From NCBI RefSeq assembly GCF_029892425.1, contig NZ_JARXWB010000005.1, forward strand, positions 62,001 to 126,000: 64,000 nucleotides of DNA, given 5' to 3'. Both the position numbers and the translations under genes were made by a program. The notes beneath the pieces were generated by a model. The model did no database searches. It had not been told where the DNA came from and saw nothing but the letters and a program-made list of their open reading frames with translations. This document shows positions 24,905 through 32,769 of the stretch, in pieces. The stretch is from Bradyrhizobium sp. BR13661. GTDB taxonomy: Bacteria; Pseudomonadota; Alphaproteobacteria; Rhizobiales; Xanthobacteraceae. Position 1 is the stretch's first letter, and each line of letters starts with the position of its first letter.

Positions 24905-26863
24905 TCACTCCGCCGCCTGCTTCACCGGCTCGTCCGGAAGCTCGTAGGACTCCGCGATGCGCGTGATGAACTCGTCAACGAACACCTGCATCTCGCTGGA
25001 AACGTCCTTGATGCGGATCGTCAGGTAGTTGTAGGCAAACAGCGAGGGGATCGCGACGCCGAGACCGGCGACGGTGGCGACCAGGGCCGCTGCGATTCCA
25101 GGCGCGATGGCGTTGACGTTGACATCGCCGGACGCCGCGATCGCCGCGAAGGTGATCATGACGCCGACGACGGTGCCGAGCAGGCCGAGGAACGGGCCGC
25201 CGGAGATCGCGATGGTCAGCATCACCATCAGCCGGTTGAGGCGCTGGCTCTCCCGAACAAAACCGCTGTCGAGCACCGCACGGATCGACTGGATTGCCTG
25301 CGGCGACAGCCGGCGATAACCGCCGCCGGCGAAGCGCTTGCGGATTTCCTGCGCGCCGGCCGCGAACAGGCGATAGAGCGGTGCGGCACGGACCGCCTTG
25401 CGCTGCTTCTTGCCGAGCTCGCCGCCGAAGCTCGGGTCGTTTTCCTCGCTGTCGAGCTGAAGCAGCCCGCCGATGTCGGTCGAGGTCTCACGGAATTGTC
25501 CGAGGAAGAGCTCGTTGCCGCGCGCGACCCGGTTCAGATACGAGATGCGATCGACCATCACGTACCAGCTGATGAACGCCATGATCGCCAGCAAGCCGAT
25601 GACGACCCAGCCGTCGAGCGTTACCGAGCGCAGGATCACGCCGAAATAGCCGCCGCTGAACCAGCCGGAGTTTTCTTCGTCGACGCTGAACGACATCAGT
25701 TTCGCCTGATCGGGCCCCTGCCCGATTGCCGACAGCTTGATGAAGCCGGCAGGGCGCGCGACCTTCGCAATCTCGAATTCGTCGACGTCGCCGGCAAATC
25801 CCGCCGCCGTGCCCGCAGGCGCGGCCACTGGCGCCGGCGTCTGCGCTGCATCTCCCGCCGGCGCAGCCGGGGTCGCGTCGGCGGTGGGAGTCGCGGCCGG
25901 AGCTGCCGCAGGCGCTGCCGATCCGAGCTGCGCCACGCCGGTCATGGTCGGCAGGCTGGCGGCCAATGTGGCGGCCTGGCTACCGTCGACAAAGAGCGTG
26001 ATCTGTCCGCTCTTGGCCGTGAATGCGATCTGATGCCAGCCCGCAGCCGCGATAGCCGCACCGCCGGTGCTGCGCTGCTTGTCGCCACCGTTCGCGACCT
26101 CGACGAACGCGACACCATTGTCCAGCCCGACGGTCAGTCCGTTCGCGCCCTCGGTACGCGAAAAGAGCACAGCACCCGGCTGCGGCGCGGTCATCTTGAC
26201 CCAGAGCGACCAGGTCAGCTCACCGCCTTCGGCAAGCACGAGCGACGGAGAGCCGGGAAGCGCGATCGCGGTCTGTCCATCGAGACGCGCGCCCTGCCCG
26301 ATGATGGCGCCGTCAGCCGCGGGCACCGCGTTCTGCGCGGAATTGGCCCAGGCCGTGACGTCCTGGGCAGGCGTCCCACGATCGTTGAAATGATAGACCA
26401 GCAGCGTATCGGGATCGTAAGTCCCCTTGGCGTCGATCGCAGTCGGCGCTTTCTGGTTTCCGTAGTAGAGCCAGATATCGTTCTTCGTGCCCGGCTTCAG
26501 ATCGGGAACGCTGACCCAAACCAGAGCCTCGCCAAGCAGTGAGTCGTATTTCTCGACATGATGCTTGAGCGGGGTCTTGTCGTCTGACGCGATGAAGCGG
26601 AGATCACCGCCGTCGTCCTTGGCCGCGCCGAAGCGGAAATTGCCGACATGCAGCCGCACCAGGATCGGCGCCGTGCCGATGGCGTCGCTGATCCCGGCGC
26701 CGGACTGACCGGTGTCGATCGTGATCTTCTTGCGCAGCGTCCACTGGTCGTTCCACCACGCGGAGGCAGCTTTCGGCCACAACACGGCCGCGAGGACGAG
26801 AAGCAGCATCACCGGCGCACTCAGGCCGTTTCCGCGGCGTAATCCAAAGCGAAGGAGCGACAT
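24905..26863 (-). CDS. DUF2341-LamG-ExbB fusion: proton channel with large periplasmic binding module
   Basis: A 652-residue fusion. After a signal anchor, residues about 36-165 are a DUF2341 domain (WWNDQWTLRKKITIDTG, WLYYGNQKA). Residues about 170-385 are a LamG/concanavalin-like lectin fold (LTWSLWVKMTAPQPGAVLF, GWHQIAFTAKSGQITLFVDG) interrupted by an Ala/Pro-rich loop. A TM helix is at about 415-435. Residues 440-640 are a MotA/TolQ/ExbB domain (SGGPFLGLLGTVVGVMITF, ALVATVAGLGVAIPSLFAYN). Usual ExbB proteins are about 240 residues; this one adds some 400 on the periplasmic side. Its ATG abuts the tpsB stop, so it is fully coupled to secretion gene expression. Confidence 0.9.
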   Translation of the reverse strand: MSLLRFGLRRGNGLSAPVMLLLVLAAVLWPKAASAWWNDQWTLRKKITIDTGQSGAGISDAIGTAPILVRLHVGNFRFGAAKDDGGDLRFIASDDKTPLKHHVEKYDSLLGEALVWVSVPDLKPGTKNDIWLYYGNQKAPTAIDAKGTYDPDTLLVYHFNDRGTPAQDVTAWANSAQNAVPAADGAIIGQGARLDGQTAIALPGSPSLVLAEGGELTWSLWVKMTAPQPGAVLFSRTEGANGLTVGLDNGVAFVEVANGGDKQRSTGGAAIAAAGWHQIAFTAKSGQITLFVDGSQAATLAASLPTMTGVAQLGSAAPAAAPAATPTADATPAAPAGDAAQTPAPVAAPAGTAAGFAGDVDEFEIAKVARPAGFIKLSAIGQGPDQAKLMSFSVDEENSGWFSGGYFGVILRSVTLDGWVVIGLLAIMAFISWYVMVDRISYLNRVARGNELFLGQFRETSTDIGGLLQLDSEENDPSFGGELGKKQRKAVRAAPLYRLFAAGAQEIRKRFAGGGYRRLSPQAIQSIRAVLDSGFVRESQRLNRLMVMLTIAISGGPFLGLLGTVVGVMITFAAIAASGDVNVNAIAPGIAAALVATVAGLGVAIPSLFAYNYLTIRIKDVSSEMQVFVDEFITRIAESYELPDEPVKQAAE

Positions 26864-28672
26864 CTAGAATTCTCCCCAGACCCGAAAGCTGAACCGTGGA
26901 TGGTTGGCGACGGTGACCTGCTGGCTGGTCAGCGGCATGCCGACGAACACGATGCTGTTGAGGTAACGCAGGCTCTTCATCTTCATGCCGACCCCGTAGC
27001 TGGCGAGGTCGAAATGCGATTGCTGATCGATCAACGGCTCGTGGATCCTGGCATTGCCGCCGTCGACGAAGGCGAAGAAGCGCCACTCGTCGAACGCGTT
27101 GTACTTGATGCTATCTCCGAGCGGATTGGGCAGTTTCTGCTCGAGATATTGCGCCAGATTTGGCGTGCGCAGCTCGAGCGTACCGGCCACGCCGTAGTCG
27201 CCGAGCACTTCGGACTCGAGATAGCCGCGCACCGTGTCCTGACCGCCGAGGCTGAACTGCTCGCTGGACACCAGCGGCTGGTCGGCCACCTGTCCCTGGA
27301 GTTTGGCGTAGAGCTGGAACCCGCCGGCGAAATCCTGGGTATGCGAGATGTCGGCGCGCAGCGTGATGAAGCTTGCTGTCGCGTCAAAGCGCTTGGCGTC
27401 GAACTCGTCGCGGCTGGAGCCTATTCCACGCAGGCCAGTGGTGATCGTGGCGTTGAGCTGCGTGAGATGGCCATCGCCCTGCCACGAGGCTCCGTAAGTC
27501 CCGACGAGCGGCACGTACGTCACCGGAGAGTCGAACGCATCGGTGCCCAGTCGAAGCGACTGCTTGAAGTCCTTGTAGTCGACGCCGAGCGACAATGTCT
27601 GGAACAGATCGCCCCTGGACGGTAGCGTCAGAACGGCACGCCCGCCGATCACCTGACCGGGGCCGACGACGTTGGCACCCCCGACGGTCGCGACCGAGCT
27701 GTCCGACACCAGGCCGTAGACGAGAACGCTGAGCCAATCGATCTCCGTGCGCGCCAGATAGGAACCGGAGACCACCATCGCGTCCTTCGGATTCATCGGC
27801 GCGAACTGGTAGGTCCAGGTCATGGAATGGCCCAGCTGCCAGAGGTTGTCATAGTGCATCGAGACGCTGGTCCGCAGCGGCGTGGTGCTCGGGCTCTGCT
27901 TGTTGTTGACCTCGACGCTGCCGTGCAGCGGATAGGTGTCGTCGACGTTGAGATCGACGTCGACCGTTCCGGGCGCCACGCCCGCGCGCAGCGCCGGGGT
28001 GATGCGCCGGTCGGCCCAGCGATTGAGCGCGACGAGGTCCTTGGTCACGTCCTGGAAATTCGGCAGCGTTCCCTGCTTCAGCGAGGGAGCGTTGTCCTTG
28101 ATGTTCTTGAGGTCGAAGTATCGCGAACCCTTGACGCGGAGCTGTCCGACCCGGCTCTCGGTGACCTTGAGCACGACGAAGCCGCGCTGCGCATCCTGCT
28201 GCGGGACCGCGACGCTGACCGTCTGAAGACCCTTATCGTGATAGGCCTTCTCCACCGCGGCTCGCGCCTTCTCGACGTCCTGTTCGCTTTTGTTTGGACC
28301 GAGGAACGGATAGACCGCGGCCTCGACCTCGATCTGCGGCAGGTTGTCCGCACCCTCGACGCGAAATTCGTCGATATCGAAATGAGCTGGTGGAGCCGCC
28401 GGCTTGCCGGCGTCTGCGGCGTTCTTCGCCGGCGCAGTTTCCGCAGGCTTGGTTTCCGCAGGCTTGCCCTCTGCAGGCTTGGGCTGGCCTGGCTTGGCGG
28501 CGCCGGCTCCGGACTTCGCAACCGCCGGGCTGGTACACATCGCGCAGATCAAGAGGCCGCAGAAGACGAGACGCGCGGGGCGTGCGGAAGCCAACCCGCT
28601 TCTCCGCGTGGCGCGCAACGGAAGCTGCGCATGGCGGCGCGCGCTCCTCTCATACAGACCACGCGAATTCAC
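26864..28672 (-). CDS. TpsB outer-membrane transporter (ShlB/FhaC/HecB family)
   Basis: About 602 residues. A Lys/Pro/Ala-rich stretch follows the signal peptide (KPGQPKPAEGKPAETKPAET, residues about 58-80). Two POTRA domains come next (HFDIDEFRVEGADNLPQIEV and VGQLRVKGSRYFDLKNI), then a 16-strand-type barrel including GQDTVRGYLESE, the VRGY motif of loop 6, and a C-terminal aromatic end (FSFRVWGEF). It should export the TpsA encoded at 35,210-47,773. The start is GTG with GAGG 5 nt upstream. It heads a seven-gene operon. Confidence 0.93.
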   Translation of the reverse strand: MNSRGLYERSARRHAQLPLRATRRSGLASARPARLVFCGLLICAMCTSPAVAKSGAGAAKPGQPKPAEGKPAETKPAETAPAKNAADAGKPAAPPAHFDIDEFRVEGADNLPQIEVEAAVYPFLGPNKSEQDVEKARAAVEKAYHDKGLQTVSVAVPQQDAQRGFVVLKVTESRVGQLRVKGSRYFDLKNIKDNAPSLKQGTLPNFQDVTKDLVALNRWADRRITPALRAGVAPGTVDVDLNVDDTYPLHGSVEVNNKQSPSTTPLRTSVSMHYDNLWQLGHSMTWTYQFAPMNPKDAMVVSGSYLARTEIDWLSVLVYGLVSDSSVATVGGANVVGPGQVIGGRAVLTLPSRGDLFQTLSLGVDYKDFKQSLRLGTDAFDSPVTYVPLVGTYGASWQGDGHLTQLNATITTGLRGIGSSRDEFDAKRFDATASFITLRADISHTQDFAGGFQLYAKLQGQVADQPLVSSEQFSLGGQDTVRGYLESEVLGDYGVAGTLELRTPNLAQYLEQKLPNPLGDSIKYNAFDEWRFFAFVDGGNARIHEPLIDQQSHFDLASYGVGMKMKSLRYLNSIVFVGMPLTSQQVTVANHPRFSFRVWGEF

Positions 28673-28975
28673 CTAAGCCTCGATATCATGCTCGCATTGC
28701 GGCCAACACGTCGCGACCGCAGTGATCTTCGGACAGCCCGAACCGACCGGAACGCGCCGGTCTACCTGGCCTTATCCGATAGACGTCACGCCCGCGGCCG
28801 GCGCGAAAAGATTCTCGCAAGCCGTGATGAGGCGCGACCGTTGATGTGATGATTTCGCGCAACATAACACGACTATCGATGTGCATGTGTTACTCACCAA
28901 CAATTCGTCACATTATCGTTGTGCGCCCTCTCTACCGTCCGGCCAAAATTCGGGGTTTAATAAGTGGGGCGTAAC
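28673..28975. promoter_or_regulatory. Divergent control region between tpsB operon and ECF sigma gene
   Basis: 303 bp with no gene, containing the promoters of both divergent units. GATATCAT at 28682-28689 sits just next to the tpsB RBS. The shared position suggests that the sigma factor controls the secretion operon, but I could not identify an ECF-type promoter with confidence. Confidence 0.5.
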
Positions 28976-29635
28976 ATGACCATCGACGTCATCTCCAACC
29001 TGCGCGGCTTGCTGCTCGCCGAGTATGTCGACTTCGATCGACGACTGACGCGCCGCCTCGGTTCGCCGGACCTCGCCTCCGAAGCCCTCAATGAGACCTA
29101 TCTCCGTCTCGCCGGCATGCGGGAGATCGGGACCGTGCGCAGCCCCAAGGCGTATCTGTTTCGGATCGCCCTCAACATCGCCACCGATCGCCGCCGCGCC
29201 GAGAAGCGCCGCCTCACCTCCGACGAGGTCGACGCCATGCTCGAGATTCCGGATGACCAGCCGGACGCAGCGCGCGTGATCGAGAACCGCTCGGACGTCG
29301 AGCATCTCAAGCGCGCGATCGCCGAGCTTCCGGAACGACGTCGCCGCGTCCTGATGCTCTCCCGCATCGAGGGCTTGCCGAACCGCGAGATCGCCGCGCT
29401 GCTCGGCGTCACGGTCCGGACCGTCGAGACCGACCTGAAGCAGGCGGTCGAGCACTGCGCCGAGCGCCTCAAAAGACCCGTGCGCGACAAATTCGGTTTT
29501 CAGCGCGTCGCATCGTCTCAGTTAAAGAGATATGTCGATCGGGGCCATCCGCTCATGACCGGCATGGGCGGGAAAGCGCTGGGTCGTGACGAAGCGAAAC
29601 CATCAGGTCGATCACTTAGATCCGTTAATCCGTGA
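28976..29635 (+). CDS. ECF-type RNA polymerase sigma factor (FecI-like)
   Basis: A 219-residue protein. Region 2: YVDFDRRLTRRLGSPDLASEALNETYLRL, then VRSPKAYLFRIALNIATDRRR. Region 4: LKRAIAELPERRRRVLMLSRIEGLPNREIAALLGVTVRTVETDLKQAV. A 45-residue tail of uncertain use extends past region 4. GGGG precedes the ATG at 28976. The next gene, a DUF4880 protein, begins inside its 3' end (50-nt overlap), a FecI-FecR-like arrangement. Transcribed away from tpsB, it is the obvious candidate regulator of the Ton/TPS operon. Confidence 0.92.
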   Translation: MTIDVISNLRGLLLAEYVDFDRRLTRRLGSPDLASEALNETYLRLAGMREIGTVRSPKAYLFRIALNIATDRRRAEKRRLTSDEVDAMLEIPDDQPDAARVIENRSDVEHLKRAIAELPERRRRVLMLSRIEGLPNREIAALLGVTVRTVETDLKQAVEHCAERLKRPVRDKFGFQRVASSQLKRYVDRGHPLMTGMGGKALGRDEAKPSGRSLRSVNP

Positions 29636-29849
29636 GGCGTTGTCGTGGATCATGCGCCTCAAATCGGGTGAGGCGACGATTGCGGATGCCGAACAACTGA
29701 TGGACTGGCGCGGCAAAAGCTCCGCCCATGAGCATGCCTTCCGCGATGCCGTAAAATGCTGGCGCGCGATCGGCAAGGCGCTGGCGACCGGCCGCCCGGC
29801 ACCCGCGGTGCGACGCCGGCGTCAAACGGGCAACAAGAAGCGGGCATGA
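29586..29849 (+). CDS. DUF4880-only FecR-like protein (possible cytosolic anti-sigma factor)
   Basis: An 87-residue protein starting at GTG. DPLIREALSWIMRLKSGEATIADAEQLMDWR followed by SSAHEHAFRDAVKCWRAIG is the DUF4880 domain that forms the N-terminal, sigma-binding part of FecR. A normal FecR continues with a membrane helix and a 200-residue periplasmic FecR domain; here the protein ends in a basic tail (VRRRRQTGNKKRA). There is no room for the rest before the convergent transglycosylase gene 50 bp on. It overlaps the sigma gene by 50 nt. Confidence 0.75.
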   Translation: MTKRNHQVDHLDPLIREALSWIMRLKSGEATIADAEQLMDWRGKSSAHEHAFRDAVKCWRAIGKALATGRPAPAVRRRRQTGNKKRA

Positions 29850-29899
29850 TCTGGCAGGCCAGCCGTCGGGCCGCCGATTGAATCTCGGCTTGAATTGGA

Positions 29900-30760
29900 T
29901 CAGCGTAGATCGGAGGGCGATTTTCGCTCGACCGCGCCGCGCAGGCGCGTATTGAGCTCCGCGAAGTTGATCGGGCTCCCGATGGCGGTCCGGACGCGGC
30001 TGTTGCGCGGGGCGGTACCGCCACCACCAGGCCTGCCGAATGTCGGCTGCGGGACGGAGCCGGTGACGGCAACGCCGTTGGCTGCCAGATGTGCACGGAC
30101 GCGCGCGCAATATTCGACCGACAGATAGGAAAACCGGGTCTCGCCGTGACCAGCGCGATATTTCATTGCCGCTGTGCAGAGATCCTCATGGGCGAGACGC
30201 CAGGCGCCGGCTAGATAGCGGACGCCGTAATGCACGTTGACGTCGGGCGTGGCCAGTTCGGCCGGTGTACCTGTGAAGCCCATCATTCGCGCGGTCGGCA
30301 GCATGACCTGCATCAGGCCGACCTCGCCATCCATTCCGACGACGGCCGTATTGTATCGGCTCTCGACAGCCATGACCGCATCCACGAGCGCAGGCGGAAG
30401 GCCAAAGGCAAGCGATTCACGCTCGATCAGTTGCCGGTATTGCGCGCGCCCGGCGCGCCAGTCGCGGCCGAACATTGCGCTCGTCCGGTAAGTGTAGGTA
30501 GAGAGAAGCGGATTGGCAGGGGGAAAATCGGCGGCCGTAAGTGGTCTCGGCGCGAACGGTTCGAGCGTCAGAGGCTCGGGCGCGGTATCGTCCGCATCTG
30601 TTGACGATCCTTCGGTGCTGCCGGTTTCGGCCGTGCGGCCGACCTCATCGGCTTGCGCCCTTGCCGTGCCGCTCAGGACGACTAACAGGCACAACGCGAC
30701 CGATGGCCACAATTGGCGTTCGGCTCCGACCGTCCTGGCTCTTGAAGGGGACCTCGACAT
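29900..30760 (-). CDS. Lytic transglycosylase (SLT domain)
   Basis: A 286-residue protein with a signal peptide. The SLT domain spans residues about 115-235: FGLPPALVDAVMAVESRYN carries the catalytic Glu in the AVES motif, then GEVGLMQVMLPTARMMGF and ATPDVNVHYGVRYLAGAW. It cleaves the peptidoglycan glycan strand with 1,6-anhydro formation. The flanks are low complexity. Its ATG overlaps the preceding stop by 1 nt (TGATG). Next to Wza and a Wzc-type kinase, it may open the wall for assembly of the export machinery. Confidence 0.88.
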   Translation of the reverse strand: MSRSPSRARTVGAERQLWPSVALCLLVVLSGTARAQADEVGRTAETGSTEGSSTDADDTAPEPLTLEPFAPRPLTAADFPPANPLLSTYTYRTSAMFGRDWRAGRAQYRQLIERESLAFGLPPALVDAVMAVESRYNTAVVGMDGEVGLMQVMLPTARMMGFTGTPAELATPDVNVHYGVRYLAGAWRLAHEDLCTAAMKYRAGHGETRFSYLSVEYCARVRAHLAANGVAVTGSVPQPTFGRPGGGGTAPRNSRVRTAIGSPINFAELNTRLRGAVERKSPSDLR

Positions 30761-31173
30761 CAGCGGTGCGGCAGCACGTTGGAAATAGCGGGAGGGCGGA
30801 ACGGAGTGGCCGAACGACCGTAGTTGGAACCATATTGCTGGCGGATGGCCGCCTCGTTGGCATTACCCACGCGCACGTCCGATGAGCGTGCATCGATCGG
30901 CGGCAGATTGAGCGTTGGATTGACCTTGTCCACCTCTCGCCGAAGCTGTTCGTTCAAACACCCGAACGCGCTATCGCCGCCGATCTGCACATCGACGCAA
31001 CGCCGTACCGTGCCGGTCGGCTTGCCGCCGATGATCGTGCCCTCACGCTGCTGAGCGGGTGGATTGGCCGGACCAGGGGCCTGGGCCGTTACCGGCGTTG
31101 TGATGATCGCGACCAGGCAGATCGCAAGGCCACCACGGCGCACAAATCCGTGTCTCGACAGAGCGACGCCCAT
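30760..31173 (-). CDS. Secreted protein of unknown function
   Basis: A 137-residue protein starting MGVALSRHGFVRRGGLAICL, with a signal peptide ending near VTA-QA. The mature part contains GTVRRCVDVQIGGDSAFGCL, a possible disulfide pair, then a conserved-looking NPTLNLPPIDARSSDVRVGN and a Tyr-rich end. No family recognised. It overlaps the transglycosylase start and lies 150 bp after the wza-like gene, so it is probably part of one transcript with them. A longer start 50 residues upstream is less likely. Confidence 0.6.
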   Translation of the reverse strand: MGVALSRHGFVRRGGLAICLVAIITTPVTAQAPGPANPPAQQREGTIIGGKPTGTVRRCVDVQIGGDSAFGCLNEQLRREVDKVNPTLNLPPIDARSSDVRVGNANEAAIRQQYGSNYGRSATPFRPPAISNVLPHR

Positions 31174-31326
31174 GCTGCGAGCCTCCAATGACCTGCGCGC
31201 TTCGATCCGGCGGCGCCACGGGAATGATACCATTGCCGACTGCCTGATACGATACGAGATTCTCACACTACTGCAATTACCCGAATGAGATCCGAGAAAT
31301 CGGGGCTCTCTCATACATACCTTCAC

Positions 31327-32505
31327 CTAGAGCCTCGTTCGAAGCCCCTTGACATCATTGACCAGCAGCGTCGCGTCATCGGCCGTTGTGACGGCAGTAT
31401 TGATAAAGTTGAGGACCTTGGTGATATCCACCTGCGGCGCATTGGCAGCATAGAGCACGTCGAAAGGACGCATCTTCATCTTCGTCGAGATGAAATAACC
31501 CGCTGGATCCTGGAAGCTTACGTTGAAGATGATCGGCACGGTATCGCCATTGAACTTCGAGCAGTCGACCCCGAGTTGCTGCGCCACCTCGCGCGGTTCG
31601 CGGCGATAAAGAAACACCGATCCCGGATCGGCCTGCAGGTCGAGCAGGCCTCCCGCCTTGGCGACCGCCTGCGTCAGATTGATCCGCCACGCATCGAAAT
31701 TGAACTCGCCCTGCTGGCCCGTCGCCCCAAAAGCCGTGAACTTCATCGGCTCCCGGTACAGATAGATTCGGTCTCCCGGCTGCACGAAGATGTTGCTCGC
31801 GGGCCAGTAGACCAGATTGCCGAAAGGCACCGTTGCCCGCTTGCCGTTGCGTTCGAGGACAACCCAGGTCTCCCAGCCGGCGCCGCTGATGCCGCCCGCG
31901 CGCGTGATCGCGTCGGTAATTCGATCCTGCGCCCCCGCCAACGGCATGGGAAACCGCACCGGCGTTCGGACTTCGCCGAAGACGCTGACGAGCGACGAAC
32001 GCTGCTGGCTCGCCGTCACGATGACCTGCGGATCGATCGCGCGTTTTTTGATGTGCTGGAGGATGTCGTCCTGGATTTCCCCGTTGGTACGACCTGCCGC
32101 ACGAATTCTGCCGGCATAGGGCACAGTGATATTGCCGTCGTTGTCGACGGACTGATCCGGAAGGCTCACGTAATTGCCCGGACGCACGCCGGCTTCCAGG
32201 GGGACATAGAGCCCGCCTGCGGATGCTTCGAAGATCGTCACACTGACGATGTCGCCAATACCGAAGCGGATGCTGCTCGGAGGCTTGCTAGCCGCCAGAC
32301 TTCCTGGAATTCCATTGGGCTCGAACTTATCGAGCACCTGGACGATCTCGGGCGTAAGCTTCACGACGGCGTACGGCAAGGTTGTCGTGTTTTCGCTCTT
32401 CACGTCCATGCTCGCCGGTCCCGACATGGAAATGAAGCCGCAGCCGCCCAACCAGGTCGACCAGATCAGGCAGCACGCGATGGCCGGGATATTTCTTAAT
32501 CGCAT
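31327..32505 (-). CDS. Wza-type polysaccharide export lipoprotein
   Basis: A 392-residue lipoprotein (lipobox LGGC, Cys at about residue 22). A Poly_export domain follows (IRFGIGDIVSVTIFEA, VDNDGNITVPYAGRIRAAGRTNGEIQDDI), then SLBB-type repeats (VFGEVRTPVRFPM and FGATGQQGEFNF). It would form the outer-membrane channel for exopolysaccharide, working with the kinase encoded 264 bp upstream and the Wzx/Wzy genes at 50-56 kb. It is somewhat longer than E. coli Wza (379). Confidence 0.92.
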   Translation of the reverse strand: MRLRNIPAIACCLIWSTWLGGCGFISMSGPASMDVKSENTTTLPYAVVKLTPEIVQVLDKFEPNGIPGSLAASKPPSSIRFGIGDIVSVTIFEASAGGLYVPLEAGVRPGNYVSLPDQSVDNDGNITVPYAGRIRAAGRTNGEIQDDILQHIKKRAIDPQVIVTASQQRSSLVSVFGEVRTPVRFPMPLAGAQDRITDAITRAGGISGAGWETWVVLERNGKRATVPFGNLVYWPASNIFVQPGDRIYLYREPMKFTAFGATGQQGEFNFDAWRINLTQAVAKAGGLLDLQADPGSVFLYRREPREVAQQLGVDCSKFNGDTVPIIFNVSFQDPAGYFISTKMKMRPFDVLYAANAPQVDITKVLNFINTAVTTADDATLLVNDVKGLRTRL

Positions 32506-32769
32506 GACGCTTCATTCGCACCGAGCTAACGCACATCTCACCGAGCCTGCACGACGCTGTTCGCGTGAGCCCGCCCTCCCGCCCGAGGGCGTGCGCCAAC
32601 GTGCGGTTTATGCTCAATAGACGATGCAGCTGAGGGGATTGCGAAAACAGGACAGAACACCGGGAGACGAATGCGCTCAACGCCCTCACGGCCGGAGCAG
32701 CTTTCGGAGCACCACCTGGCCGGCTATGTCAGGTCGGTGTCGGGAGCGCTTTTCTGGTGCGCGGAGATA
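32506..32769. other. Leader region before the wza-like gene
   Basis: 264 bp without a gene. GCCCTC (32573-32578) and GAGGGC (32585-32590) form a GC-rich hairpin about 70 nt before the ATG, possibly part of the mRNA leader or a weak terminator after the kinase. Confidence 0.4.

Noticed and set aside
24854..26542. 562-codon plus-strand frame opposite the ExbB fusion
   Set aside because: Arg/Asp-rich product without domains; the minus strand encodes coherent DUF2341, LamG and ExbB domains.
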